From: DATGPD01 sp041398565
Lineage (GTDB): Bacteria > Planctomycetota > UBA1135 > UBA2386
Reading direction: 5' to 3'
Assembly: GCA_041398565.1 (NCBI GenBank)
Contig: JAWKUN010000003.1
Location: forward strand, 558,001 to 622,000
Length of the DNA stretch: 64,000 nucleotides
Below the pieces are notes generated by a model. The model saw only the letters and a program-made list of their open reading frames with translations, was not told the DNA's origin and did not search any database. Of this stretch, positions 9,066-18,040 are shown in pieces. The number at the start of each line of letters is the position of its first letter. Position 1 is the stretch's first letter. The position numbers were made by a program, and so were the translations under genes.

Positions 9066-10301
9066 ATGACGGCGTTCCCCTCGGTCGCGCGCGGTGCCAT
9101 GGTGCTCGCGCTCGCGGCCTGCGCTTCCCAACACGGCATGAGCACTCCGACGGAGAGATCGTACGGCGAGGATCGCGACTTCCTGCGTCGCCATGCCGAC
9201 TGCATCGAACTGGTGAGCTCCGACGGGCGGGCGCGCGTCGCCGTCGTCGGCCAGTACCAGGGGCGGGTGATGACCAGCACGGCACGAGGCGAGGGCGGCG
9301 ACAGTTTCGGCTTCGTGCGCTACGAGGCCGTGGCCAGCAAGGAGACCGTGCCGCACATCAACGTGTACGGCGGCGAGGACCGCTTCTGGCTCGGGCCCGA
9401 GGGCGGCCAGTACGCGATCTTCTTCGCCGAGGGCGATCCGTTCGACCTCGAGCACTGGCAGACGCCGGCTGTCATCGACACCGAGCCGTTCGAGTTGGCG
9501 GTGCACGACCCCACCCAAGCGCGGTTCACCAAGACGGCGTCCTTGCGCAACTGGTCGGGTACGGACTTCGTGGTGCGTATCGATCGCACCGTGCGCCTGC
9601 TGGCGGCGGACGCGGTGGCGCAAGCCCTGGGAGTGGCGCTCCCCGCCGGCATCGACTGTGTGGCGTTCCGCACCGACAACCAGCTCACGAACGCCGGCGC
9701 CGAGCCCTGGCGCAAGGAGACGGGCCTGCTGTCGATCTGGATCCTGGGCATGTTCAAGCCGTCGCCGACGGCGACGGTCGTCGTGCCGTTCGAGGCCGGC
9801 GACGACGCCGATCTGGGACCGAAGGTGAACGACGCCTACTTCGGTGCGGTGCCGCCCGACCGCCTGGTGGTGCGCGACGACGTGCTGTTCTTCGCGGCCG
9901 ACGGGCGCCGGCGCAGCAAGATCGGCATCGGTCCGCGGCGCTGCAAGCCGCGCTGCGGCAGCTACGACCCGAGCCGCAGTCTGCTGACGATCGTGCAGTT
10001 CAATCGGCCGGCAGGCGTCACCGACTACGTGAACTCGATGTGGGAGCAGCAGGCCGAACCGTACGGCGGCGACGTGGTCAACTCCTACAACGACGGGCCA
10101 CCCGCTCCTGACAAGCCGCCGTTGGGCCCGTTCTTCGAGTTGGAGACGTCGTCGCCGGCGCTGGCTCTGGCGCCGGGGCAGTCCTTCAGCCATCGGAGCA
10201 CGACCGTTCACTTCCAAGGACCGCGGGAAGCGCTCGATACGCTGGCGCGCCATTGCTTGGGCGTGACCCTCGACGAGATCGAGCGCGCGCTGCCGCGCTG
10301 A
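9066..10301 (+). CDS. DUF6786-family lipoprotein
   Basis: A 411-aa predicted lipoprotein. ATG 9066 opens MTAFPSVARGAMVLALAACA with lipobox LAAC. The mature protein has the conserved blocks I associate with DUF6786: VVGQYQGRVMTSTARGEGGD, NVYGGEDRFWLGPEGGQYAI, DLEHWQTPAVIDTEPFEL and TKTASLRNWSGTDFVVRID. DUF6786 proteins are common in Bacteroidota and Planctomycetota and have no assigned reaction. The overall beta-rich pattern would suit a carbohydrate-interacting fold, but that is inference. The ORF is open 42 codons upstream of this ATG with no leader, so the internal start is preferred. It is divergent from the TIM-barrel gene, with ~167 bp shared upstream. Confidence 0.8.
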   Translation: MTAFPSVARGAMVLALAACASQHGMSTPTERSYGEDRDFLRRHADCIELVSSDGRARVAVVGQYQGRVMTSTARGEGGDSFGFVRYEAVASKETVPHINVYGGEDRFWLGPEGGQYAIFFAEGDPFDLEHWQTPAVIDTEPFELAVHDPTQARFTKTASLRNWSGTDFVVRIDRTVRLLAADAVAQALGVALPAGIDCVAFRTDNQLTNAGAEPWRKETGLLSIWILGMFKPSPTATVVVPFEAGDDADLGPKVNDAYFGAVPPDRLVVRDDVLFFAADGRRRSKIGIGPRRCKPRCGSYDPSRSLLTIVQFNRPAGVTDYVNSMWEQQAEPYGGDVVNSYNDGPPAPDKPPLGPFFELETSSPALALAPGQSFSHRSTTVHFQGPREALDTLARHCLGVTLDEIERALPR

Positions 10302-10394
10302 ACGAGCGCCGCCACCATTGACAGCGGTGCCCAGGCTGCTGCTACGCTCCCCGCGTTCCTGCGCCGCCTGCCTCTTTCCTTGCCGGATTCCGCA

Positions 10395-11468
10395 ATGATC
10401 CGTTCCCGACTCGTCCCGTTCCTGGGCGCCACCGCCCTCGCCACCGCGTCCCTCGCACAGACCTTCACCGTGTCGCCGATCGCTTTCGCGGCGCGCGAGG
10501 GCAACAGCACGTTGTCCTACATCTTCACCACTGCACCCAACAACACGCAGCAGGTGCACGGCGACCTGCGCGGGCCAGCGCGCCTGGTGACGGCGCTGTC
10601 TTTCCGGCGCGACGGGGTCTCGACGGCGACCACCGGCCTGTCGCGCACCATCGACATGGAGATCGACGTCGGCGAGGCGGATTTCGCCCACGTCGGCATC
10701 ACCTACGCCAACAACTACGTCAGTCCGCCAGTGAACGTGTTCACACGCAAGCTGGTGTCGACGACGGACTGGACGATGGTGCCGCCGGTGCCGCCGGCGC
10801 CCTTCGACTTCACCTTGACCTTCGACGTTCCCTTCTTCTACACGGGCTTCACCGACTTCGCGTGGCAGATGAAGTGCTACTCGAACAGCGGTGCGTCGAA
10901 CGACACGGTGCGTGTCGACCTCGGCAGCCCCGCCTTCACCAACTCGCCGTCGCCGGGCTTCGGCACCGCCTGTACGTCGACTGGAGCGACGCAGTCCTAC
11001 CAGCTCCTCGGGACCATGGGGACCAACATCAACCCCGAGTTCCGTTGGAGTGTGCAGGGCTTTCCGACGCCGGCGAACTGCGCGCTCAACGTGCTGCTGG
11101 TCGGGTCGTCCAATCCGAACCTGACGGTGCCGGGGCTGTGCACCACGCTCAACTGCAGCGCCGAGATCACGCTGCCCATGCCGGCCTCTGACGCCAACGG
11201 CACCTGGACGCTGCCGCTGTTCTACATCCCGTTCCAGAACTCGCTCGTCGGTGCCAGCTTCTTCGAGCAGGCGTTCTCCTTCGACCCGGGCCAGAGCGGC
11301 CTGCCGCTGGTCGGGACCGTGGCGCGGCAGCTCACCTTCCAGCCGCCGCCTGCGTCGGGTGACGCGGCCATGATCAAGAGCGTGCGCAACTTCACCGCGG
11401 GGGCCACCGGCGCGGCCGACGGCCAGAGCATCTCCGAGGGCGGCTTCGTCACCCAGCTGACTCACTGA
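10395..11468 (+). CDS. secreted hypothetical protein
   Basis: 357 aa with a signal peptide from ATG 10395 (MIRSRLVPFLGATALATASL, probable cleavage after LAQ). The mature sequence is Ser/Thr/Asn-rich and predicted beta, with isolated Cys residues around the middle (TACTSTG, PANCALNVLLVG, LCTTLNCSAEI) that could form disulfides. A starting triplet at 10380 upstream is possible but would precede the signal peptide by five residues. No catalytic motif or known domain is recognised. It ends 39 bp before the convergent S9 peptidase gene, with the 18-bp repeat motif between them. Confidence 0.7.
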   Translation: MIRSRLVPFLGATALATASLAQTFTVSPIAFAAREGNSTLSYIFTTAPNNTQQVHGDLRGPARLVTALSFRRDGVSTATTGLSRTIDMEIDVGEADFAHVGITYANNYVSPPVNVFTRKLVSTTDWTMVPPVPPAPFDFTLTFDVPFFYTGFTDFAWQMKCYSNSGASNDTVRVDLGSPAFTNSPSPGFGTACTSTGATQSYQLLGTMGTNINPEFRWSVQGFPTPANCALNVLLVGSSNPNLTVPGLCTTLNCSAEITLPMPASDANGTWTLPLFYIPFQNSLVGASFFEQAFSFDPGQSGLPLVGTVARQLTFQPPPASGDAAMIKSVRNFTAGATGAADGQSISEGGFVTQLTH

Positions 11469-11481
11469 CCCCAACCAACAG

Positions 11482-11499
11482 GGTGGAGTCTGACACCAA
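11482..11499. repeat. second copy of the 18-bp convergent-gene motif
   Basis: GGTGGAGTCTGACACCAA is identical to 7989-8006. It sits between the stop of the secreted protein gene (11468) and the stop of the S9 peptidase gene (11508). Confidence 0.65.
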
Positions 11500-11507
11500 A
11501 GTGTGGT

Positions 11508-13859
11508 TCAGCGGCGGGGGGCGAGGCCGAGCAGGTGGCGCACGAAGAAGTCCTGGCGCCGGCGGACCAGGTAGGGCGACTCGCCGACGCCGTGGCCGCC
11601 GCCGGGTACGAGCACGAAGTCGAAGTCCTTGTCGGCGCGGATGAGCGCGTCCACCACTTGCAGCGTCGACGACGGGTCGACGTTGCGGTCGAGCTCGCCG
11701 ACGGTGAGCAGCAGCTTGCCCTGCAGCTTGGCGGCGTGCGTCACGTTGCTGTTGTCGGCGTAGGCCTCGCCGATCGGCCAGCCCATCCACGCCTCGTTCC
11801 ACCACACCTTGTCCATGCGGTTGTCGTGGCAGCCGCAGTCGGCCGCCGCGGCGTCGTAGAAGTCGCCGTGGTGCAGCAGGGCGGCCAGGGCGCTCTGCCC
11901 GCCGGCGCTGCCGCCGTAGATGCCGACCCGCTCGAGATCGAGCTCGGGATTCTCGGCGGCGGCGGCCCGCAACCAGGCGATGCGGTCGGGAAAGCCGGCG
12001 TCCTTCAGGTTCTGCCAGCACACGTCGTGGAACGCACGCGAGCGCCAGTTGGTGCCCATGCCGTCGATCTGCACCACGACGAACCCGAGCTCGGCCAGCG
12101 CGCGCTGCCGCAGGCCGAGCCCCCAGCGCTTGGGCACGAAGTGGTCGTGTGGTCCGGCGTAGATGTCCTCGATCACCGGGTAGCGGCGGGCCGGGTCGAA
12201 GTTCGACGGCCGGACGAGGATGCCCCAGATGTCCGTCTCGCCGTCGCGTCCCTTGGCCACGAACGGCTGCGGCGGCCGGAAGCCGGTTGCCAGCAGCTCG
12301 GCTGCATCGTCGCGCCCCAGCTCGGCCACCAGGCTGCCGTCGCCGCTTCGGCGTAGCTCGGTCACCGTGGGTTGGTCGACGCGCGACCAGCGGTCGACGA
12401 AGAAGCCGCCGCCCGGCGAGAACGCCCACTCGTGCGTGCCGTTCGCCTCGGTGAGCACCACCAGACCGCTGCCGTCGAAGCCGACGCGGGCCAGGTGGGC
12501 GTAGTACGGATCCTGACCCGGGCGGATGCCGTAGGCCGTGAACCAGATCTGCCGCTCGGCCTCATCGACGCGCTCGACCTTGCGCACCACCCACTCACCC
12601 TTGGTGATCTGGCGTATCGCGCCGGTCGACGCGTCCACGTGGTAGAGGTGGTTCCAGCCGTCGCGCTCGCTCGCCCACAGCAGCTGTTCGCCGGCCAGCC
12701 AGTGCAGCCAGGTCTTCTGCGAGTAGTCGACGAAGGTCGGGCTGCGCTCCTCGACCACGGTGCGCACCGCACCACTCTGCGCGTCGATGGCGTACAGGCT
12801 GAGCTGCTGGTGCCCGCGCCGATTGTAGAGGCAGTACACACGGCTGCCGTCGTCGGCCCAGCGCACGCGGTCGATCGCCCAGGCATCGGCGAACGGCGCC
12901 TCGTCGATGGCGATCTGCCGCTGCGCGACGACGTCGAACAGGCGCGGCCGGCGCTGGGCGATGCGGTCCCCTGGCTTGAGATAGTTGGCGTGCAGGAGCT
13001 TCGGCTGCACCCGATCCCGCGGCGACGACTCGACGAGCGGCACGTCGTGCTCCTCGGCCGGCACGGTCTGGAATCCCAGCACCTTGCTGCCGTCATTCGA
13101 CCACAAGCGCGGCGGCTCGTAGCGATCGTCCTCCTTGCCGTCGTGCGACAGTCGGAACTCGCTGCCGTCGCGGCTCGCTCCCCACACGTCGAAGTCCTTG
13201 ACGAAGACGCGGTGCTCGCGCGGCGCCGAGTCGGCGGGCGGCTCGCCGGCACCGCGGCGTCCGCCGCGTCCGCGTCGGCCGCGCGCCTGCGCCGCGCGCT
13301 GCGACGCGCGATCGAACTCGGCGACGCCGTCGGACTCGCCGGCGATGAACACGCCGGCGACCTCGCCATCCTCGAACACCGCGCGCCAGACGTGCCCGGC
13401 GAACGTGTGCTGCGTCAGCGAGCTGCCCGGGGCCAGCTCGCCGTACGGCCGCGGCGTGCCCGACGGGTCGATCCAGAAGAGAGACACCGGCCGTTCGAAG
13501 CCGTTGCGCAGCACCAGCTCGCACTCGTCGCCGCCGTTGCGGCTGCGCGCGTTGGCTGCCACCGGCGCCAGGCGCTCACCGGCGTCGCTCGCCGCTCCGG
13601 CCGGTGGCTGCGCCCCGGACGCCACCTCGCCCGTGGTGGTGTCGACGGTCACGAACGAGCGCGATGCGCCGCGGCCGACGCTCCACCACACACCCTTGTC
13701 GTCCGGCAGCCAGTGCAGGGTCGGCGCGAAGCGGCGCACGAGGCGACGCAGCTCGGACAAGCGCCCGGCGCGCTCGTAGTCGGCCCGGGTGCCTTGCGCC
13801 CGGGCGGCGGATGCCAGCAGAGTGGTCAGAGCGAAGACGGAGGCCGCGCGGGTGAGCAC
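11508..13859 (-). CDS. S9 family (DPP IV/prolyl oligopeptidase-like) secreted peptidase
   Basis: About 783 aa from GTG 13859, which starts a good signal peptide (VLTRAASVFALTTLLASAARA). A TTG at 13901 would add 14 residues. The N-terminal ~480 residues form a DPP IV-type propeller (YEPPRLWSNDGSKVLGF, QTVPAEEHDVPLVESS). The C-terminal alpha/beta hydrolase has the serine in YGGSAGGQSAL (about Ser651), an Asp in VGELDRNVDPS (about Asp724) and His in GGGHGVGES (about His756). Such enzymes cleave short peptides after Pro or Ala in the periplasm; the exact specificity is not readable. An Arg/Gly/Ala-rich insertion near residues 205-220 (RGRRGRGGRRGAGEP) is unusual. It lies downstream of the glutaredoxin gene on the same strand with a ~157-bp gap. 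Confidence 0.9.
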   Translation of the reverse strand: MLTRAASVFALTTLLASAARAQGTRADYERAGRLSELRRLVRRFAPTLHWLPDDKGVWWSVGRGASRSFVTVDTTTGEVASGAQPPAGAASDAGERLAPVAANARSRNGGDECELVLRNGFERPVSLFWIDPSGTPRPYGELAPGSSLTQHTFAGHVWRAVFEDGEVAGVFIAGESDGVAEFDRASQRAAQARGRRGRGGRRGAGEPPADSAPREHRVFVKDFDVWGASRDGSEFRLSHDGKEDDRYEPPRLWSNDGSKVLGFQTVPAEEHDVPLVESSPRDRVQPKLLHANYLKPGDRIAQRRPRLFDVVAQRQIAIDEAPFADAWAIDRVRWADDGSRVYCLYNRRGHQQLSLYAIDAQSGAVRTVVEERSPTFVDYSQKTWLHWLAGEQLLWASERDGWNHLYHVDASTGAIRQITKGEWVVRKVERVDEAERQIWFTAYGIRPGQDPYYAHLARVGFDGSGLVVLTEANGTHEWAFSPGGGFFVDRWSRVDQPTVTELRRSGDGSLVAELGRDDAAELLATGFRPPQPFVAKGRDGETDIWGILVRPSNFDPARRYPVIEDIYAGPHDHFVPKRWGLGLRQRALAELGFVVVQIDGMGTNWRSRAFHDVCWQNLKDAGFPDRIAWLRAAAAENPELDLERVGIYGGSAGGQSALAALLHHGDFYDAAAADCGCHDNRMDKVWWNEAWMGWPIGEAYADNSNVTHAAKLQGKLLLTVGELDRNVDPSSTLQVVDALIRADKDFDFVLVPGGGHGVGESPYLVRRRQDFFVRHLLGLAPRR

Positions 13860-14016
13860 GTCCAGATGCTGCCACAGGTGGAGCAAGGTGCAACGGGGCA
13901 AGCCCCTCGCCGTCTTGGCGCTGGCCCGAAACCGAGTCGAAGACGCTCGCGCGACTGTCCCACTCGTTTGCGTTCCTCACGAGGCAGCGCCCGTTCGCCT
14001 TCCCATCATGCGACGG

Positions 14017-14286
14017 TCAGATGCCGAGCAGGGCGTCGAGGCGTCCCGCCGCGTCCAGCGCCTCGAGATCGTCGAAGCCGCCCACCGCCGTGCCATCGAT
14101 GACCACCAGGGGCACGGTGCGGTGGCCGGGCTTGAGGCCGAGTAGAAAGGAGCGCCGGTCGGGATGGTCGTCGAGGAAGACCTGTTCGAGCGCGACTCCC
14201 TTGCCCACGAGCAGCGCTTCGGCGGCCACGCAGTAGGGGCATGCCTGCGTGCGGTACATGGTGATCCGGCTCGAGGGTGACGTCAT
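14017..14286 (-). CDS. glutaredoxin (Grx3-like)
   Basis: 89 aa, a typical glutaredoxin size, from ATG 14286. The sequence ITMYRTQACPYCVAAEALL has the dithiol active site CPYC (Cys16, Cys19), the TVPLVVIDG cis-Pro loop and the C-terminal GGFDDLEALD glutathione-binding segment. It is expected to reduce disulfides or glutathione-mixed disulfides in the cytoplasm. The frame is open upstream to 14373, but those residues do not fit the fold. Confidence 0.9.
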   Translation of the reverse strand: MTSPSSRITMYRTQACPYCVAAEALLVGKGVALEQVFLDDHPDRRSFLLGLKPGHRTVPLVVIDGTAVGGFDDLEALDAAGRLDALLGI

Positions 14287-15030
14287 CGGCCTCTGCATAG
14301 ACGTTGCTGCTGGCAGTGCAAGACGTCGCCACACCCGCACATTCGATCGCCGGACAGGATCGCCGGACAGCACGACCAGGCCGCGGCCGATCCCGTTGCA
14401 CTTCCCTCACGGCTCTCGACGGTGTGCCACGAAGCCCGGATCGCGCCGACGTCTTGTTGGCCACGATACGACTGCGACGCCACGACGATGAGCGTTCACG
14501 AAGCGCCGAGGTTGGTCTTCGCGGCCCGGGCTTCCCCGCACATCGCGCGGATGCACGCTTCCGTCGGTTCGCTCCTGCTGGCACTCGGCCTGGCGCCGGT
14601 CCTCGGAGCGCAGGCGGTGCTCGACGTGACACTGGCGCACACCGGTCAGGTGTTTCCCATCACGGGGGGCCCCGGCAGTGAGCGAGGAACCTTGGCTGCG
14701 CTCGCTGGTGCAGGGCTGGCAACCGGGGGCGGAGGTCTCGATGGCGTGGCAGGGTCAGGTGGCTCGACCCTGATTTCCGGCATCCGGAGCGGTGCTCCGC
14801 ATGGCCCGGGGGCCCTGCGGCGGCGCCGGTGGGGACCGCCCCGGGATTCCCGGGCGTCCTGGGCCGCAGATGCCTTGCGCGCGGAGCCTCTGGGGTCGAC
14901 CATCCCGTCTTGCGTCGTCGTGGCGAGACTCGCCGAACGTGCGGCGCCCGAGTTCGATCGAGACCAAGCGCGATCGCGGGCCCGAAGCGGCCATCCAGGT
15001 CAGGCCATCCAAGGACCGACGCTCCTCAAC
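14287..15030. other. 744-bp gap with an orphan signal-peptide reading frame (from 14551)
   Basis: No complete gene is recognised. On the + strand ATG 14551 starts a convincing leader (MHASVGSLLLALGLAPVLGA), followed by QAVLDVTLAHTGQVFPIT and then Gly/Ala- and Arg-rich sequence of poor quality. The frame stays open through to the thioredoxin-fold gene at 15031, whose own signal peptide is in the same frame. The simplest reading is a decayed or truncated secreted-protein gene upstream of an independent gene. 14287-14550 shows nothing. Confidence 0.35.
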
Positions 15031-16062
15031 ATGAACAAGTTCTCGACTGTGATCGTCGGTCTCTCGACCGTGTTGCCCCTCGTCGCGCAGGACCAGCCCG
15101 TCGAGGCCGCGGCTCCCGCCAAGGATGTCTGGTTCGCCGACTTCGACAAGGCGGTCGAGGCCGCGAAGGAGCAGAAGAAGGACCTCCTGGTCGACTTCAC
15201 CGGTTCGGATTGGTGCGTCTGGTGCAAGCGCCTGGATGCCGAAGTCTTCTCGCACGCCGAGTTCCTCGACGGCGTGAAGGACAAGCTCGTCCTGGTGGCG
15301 CTCGACTTCCCCAACAGCGAGGAGGCGAAGGCCAAGGTGCCCAGCCCCGAGCGCAACCAACAGCTTCAGGAGAAGTACGGCATCCAGGGCTTCCCCACGG
15401 TGCTGCTGATGACGCCGGACGGCGACGTGTTCGGGCGCACCGGCTACGCCGAAGGCGGGCCCGAGAAGTACGTCGCGTCGCTCGACACGATGCTCACGAA
15501 GGGCAAGGCGCGTCTGGCCGAGGTCGCCGGGCTGCAGGCGTCGCTGGCCAAGGCAGGCGCGGGCAAGGAGCACGACGCGCTGGTCGCCACGGCCGTCACC
15601 ATGCTGACGGACATGACCGCCGAGGATCCGGGCGTCGAGAAGCTCGCCGCCGTGGTCAAGGAGGCGGCCGATTCGACCGACGCCGGCGTGTCGGAGCGGG
15701 CGATCACCGCCCTGGTCAAGGCTGGCCAGGCCGACGAAGACATCAAGAGCAAGGCCGTCGCGCTCGACCCCGAGAACGAGAAGGGGATCTACGAGCTCGT
15801 GGTGCTGGCGCGCATGCAGGGCGTGCGCGACGACACGGCTGCGAAGGCCTTCCTCGCCGACCTCGACAAGCTGGTCGCGGCCGGGATCAAGAACAAGGAG
15901 ACTGCCACCGGCATGTTGTTCAACGCCATGCGTTGGTCGCAGGGCCCCCTCAAGGACAAGGAGGGTGCCAAGAAGTGGGCGACCGCTCTGAAGAAGCACG
16001 TCGAGGGCACGCCCGAGGCCGACAAGTTCGCCAAGATGATCGAGATGGTGCTCGGCTCCTGA
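15031..16062 (+). CDS. exported thioredoxin-fold protein
   Basis: 343 aa from ATG 15031, with a short signal peptide (MNKFSTVIVGLSTVLPLVAQ). Residues ~33-160 are a thioredoxin-like domain of the DUF255/thioredoxin_7 type: DLLVDFTGSDWCVWCKRLD contains the redox pair Cys62-x-x-Cys65, and GIQGFPTVLLMTPDG gives the cis-Pro. The remaining ~180 residues are helical and Lys/Glu/Ala-rich, with no recognised domain. It is a likely periplasmic thiol-disulfide reductase or chaperone. Codon use is less Arg-rich than the surroundings and typical of a well-expressed gene. It converges on the FG-GAP protein gene with strong hairpins between them. Confidence 0.85.
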   Translation: MNKFSTVIVGLSTVLPLVAQDQPVEAAAPAKDVWFADFDKAVEAAKEQKKDLLVDFTGSDWCVWCKRLDAEVFSHAEFLDGVKDKLVLVALDFPNSEEAKAKVPSPERNQQLQEKYGIQGFPTVLLMTPDGDVFGRTGYAEGGPEKYVASLDTMLTKGKARLAEVAGLQASLAKAGAGKEHDALVATAVTMLTDMTAEDPGVEKLAAVVKEAADSTDAGVSERAITALVKAGQADEDIKSKAVALDPENEKGIYELVVLARMQGVRDDTAAKAFLADLDKLVAAGIKNKETATGMLFNAMRWSQGPLKDKEGAKKWATALKKHVEGTPEADKFAKMIEMVLGS

Positions 16063-16082
16063 GCCAGGAGCGTGGAGCGACC

Positions 16083-16104
16083 GGCGATCGCGCGCGCGAT
16101 CGCC
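16083..16104. repeat. 22-bp perfect palindrome
   Basis: GGCGATCGCGC followed by its exact reverse complement, with GCGATCGC octamers at both sides. It lies 20 bp after the thioredoxin-fold stop, between convergent genes. It could be part of a compound terminator or a protein-binding palindrome. Confidence 0.6.
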
Positions 16105-16133
16105 GACGGCCCCGGTGGCGTCAGCCCCGGGCT

Positions 16134-16163
16134 GCGGGCGCCGCGAAACCTCGCGGCGCCCGC
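16134..16163. terminator. bidirectional hairpin between convergent genes
   Basis: A perfect 13-bp stem (GCGGGCGCCGCGA, loop AACC, then the complement) ends 8 bp before the stop codon of the minus-strand FG-GAP gene. No T-tract follows on either strand, so an intrinsic terminator is not classic, but the position between two converging stops strongly suggests termination or mRNA end protection. Confidence 0.65.
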
Positions 16164-16171
16164 GCATCCGC

Positions 16172-18040
16172 CTACGGCTGGATGCCGAGGTCGATGGCGT
16201 TCGAGTAGCACACCGTGCCACCCACGTCGCGCGACCAGTACTCGAAGTAGACGCGAGTCATCGGCGGCACCGCCGGCGGCAGGGTGGCAGGGTCGATCGA
16301 CAGGCTCACCTCGCCGAGCGGGCCCGAGTTCAACACCTGGCCCGCATGGTCCAGGCGATAGAGCGAGCCGGCGATCCAGATCGGCCCGTTCGTCTTCGGC
16401 GCGAAGCCGTAGAAGAAGATGCCGAACTGGTTCGGGGGCAGGTCCCGGCAGGTCGCCACCAGACGGCCTGCGGCGAAGCCCAGCGAGCCGCGCGCGCCGA
16501 TCTTGGCGGTGAGGCCGGCGGTGTTGAGCGTGCCGGTGCCGTAGGTGCGACCCAACGTGTAGGCGCCGGAGAAGGCCTGGCTGAAGCCAGGACCGGTCCC
16601 GCCGACGCTGCCCTGCGGTGCACCGACCACGATGTCGGCCTTGCCGTCGTTGTCGAGGTCGTCGACCCCGGCCACCGTCCAGCCGAACGAGCTGAGCTGC
16701 ACGAGGGGGCCGAAGAACTCTTTCAGGCAGGCACCGTCGGCACCGGCGACGATGCGTACCATGCCGGCCTGGCTGCCGCCGTTGACGATGTCGGTCGGCC
16801 AGTTGTTGATCGACGGATCGAAGTCGGGGCCGTAGGCGTGCGCGTTGTTGGCACCGACCACGAAGTCGCCCTTGCCGTCGCCGTCGAGGTCGCCGACGCT
16901 CGCCACGTCGGTGCCGTACTGCAGCACGTTGGGTGCCTTCGGCCCGCCGTGGTTGGCGTCACCGTAGGTCACCTGCAGCGCGTCCGGTCCGCCCTGGCCG
17001 CCGATGAACTTGCCCGACAGCACCGTGGCCGAGCCGACGTTGCCGTGCGCCTGGCTGGCGGCGTGCGGCGCGCCGGCGACGAGGTCGTGCTTGCCGTCGC
17101 CGTTGGTGTCGCCGGCGTCGCACAGCGCCCAGCCGAACTGCGAGCCGGCCGGGCCGGTGCGCGTGTAGATCAGCTGCAGCGACGAAGTGGCGGGGTTCCA
17201 CGAGTAGACGTAGACCTTGCCGTTCCAGGCGTCGTAGAGCGGCGTGCCGACACAGACCTCGGGGCGGCCGTCGCCGTTGACGTCGGCGAGCAGGCAGACG
17301 TCCTGGCCGAAGCGGTTGGCGTTGCCGGTGCCGTCGGCGATGTTGTCGAGGACGCCGAGGAGGTAGCTCGAGTTGGTGTGGCTGATGGTGCCCGTGGCGT
17401 TGCGCAGCGCCGCGCCGCTGTAGACGTACACCCGGCCGGTCCCCGAGCTGGTCGTGGCGCCGCCGTTCGGTGCACCGACCACGAGGTCGACGACGCCGTC
17501 GCCGTCGATGTCGCCGCCGCTCGCCAGGCTCAGCCCGAACTCGATGACGTTGTGGTTGGACGGCACCGTGCCGGCCGAGATGGTCACCGCCAGCGTCTGG
17601 TTGACGCCGCCGCGGTAGAGCTGCACGTAGCCGTTGGGCCGCGTCGTGCCGACGTTGCCCTGAATGGCGCCGACCGCGAAGTCGGGTTGGCCATCGGTGC
17701 TCCACAGGCCCATCGACGTGATGCCGATGCCGAACCTGTCGCCGGCGGTCGTCGCCGCAACGCTGCTGACGACGGTGCCGAACTTGTCGACGACCAGCAC
17801 ACGTCCGGCGACAGCGTTGAAGCCGGGTTCGCCGACCAGGTACACCGGCCCGAGACCGGACACGAAGCCGAACTTCGACACGGCCCAGCCGTGGGTGCTG
17901 TTGGCGCCGCCGGTGTTGGTGTGCAGCGGCGTCTGCAGCTGCGCGCCGAGCGCGGCGCACAGCAGCGACGTCGCCAGCAGCTTGGTGGAGGGAAGGGCCG
18001 CGAGGACGGACTTCGGGCCGGGAAGGGAATCGAGTCGCAT
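16172..18040 (-). CDS. secreted FG-GAP/integrin-alpha-like repeat protein
   Basis: 622 aa. ATG 18040 lies ~8 nt after GGAG. The leader is MRLDSLPGPKSVLAALPSTK and a hydrophobic LLATSLLCAALGAQ. The mature part is built of FG-GAP blades, each with a calcium-type Asp loop: GGDIDGDGVVDLVVGAP, LADVNGDGRPEVCVGTP, AGDTNGDGKHDLVAGAP, VGDLDGDGKGDFVVGAN and VDDLDNDGKADIVVGAP. This predicts a seven-bladed integrin-like propeller in the envelope or outside the cell. The last ~100 residues form a separate beta domain ending VYFEYWSRDVGGTVCYSNAI, a C-terminal module seen in this type of planctomycete secreted protein. The role is unknown; adhesion or surface structure is inferred. The start codon is back-to-back with the upstream region of the helicase gene. 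Confidence 0.88.
   Translation of the reverse strand: MRLDSLPGPKSVLAALPSTKLLATSLLCAALGAQLQTPLHTNTGGANSTHGWAVSKFGFVSGLGPVYLVGEPGFNAVAGRVLVVDKFGTVVSSVAATTAGDRFGIGITSMGLWSTDGQPDFAVGAIQGNVGTTRPNGYVQLYRGGVNQTLAVTISAGTVPSNHNVIEFGLSLASGGDIDGDGVVDLVVGAPNGGATTSSGTGRVYVYSGAALRNATGTISHTNSSYLLGVLDNIADGTGNANRFGQDVCLLADVNGDGRPEVCVGTPLYDAWNGKVYVYSWNPATSSLQLIYTRTGPAGSQFGWALCDAGDTNGDGKHDLVAGAPHAASQAHGNVGSATVLSGKFIGGQGGPDALQVTYGDANHGGPKAPNVLQYGTDVASVGDLDGDGKGDFVVGANNAHAYGPDFDPSINNWPTDIVNGGSQAGMVRIVAGADGACLKEFFGPLVQLSSFGWTVAGVDDLDNDGKADIVVGAPQGSVGGTGPGFSQAFSGAYTLGRTYGTGTLNTAGLTAKIGARGSLGFAAGRLVATCRDLPPNQFGIFFYGFAPKTNGPIWIAGSLYRLDHAGQVLNSGPLGEVSLSIDPATLPPAVPPMTRVYFEYWSRDVGGTVCYSNAIDLGIQP

Noticed and set aside
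14422..15030. Single 546-aa gene from 14422 through the thioredoxin-fold protein
   Set aside because: A second signal peptide begins at 15031, and the upstream portion lacks any domain.
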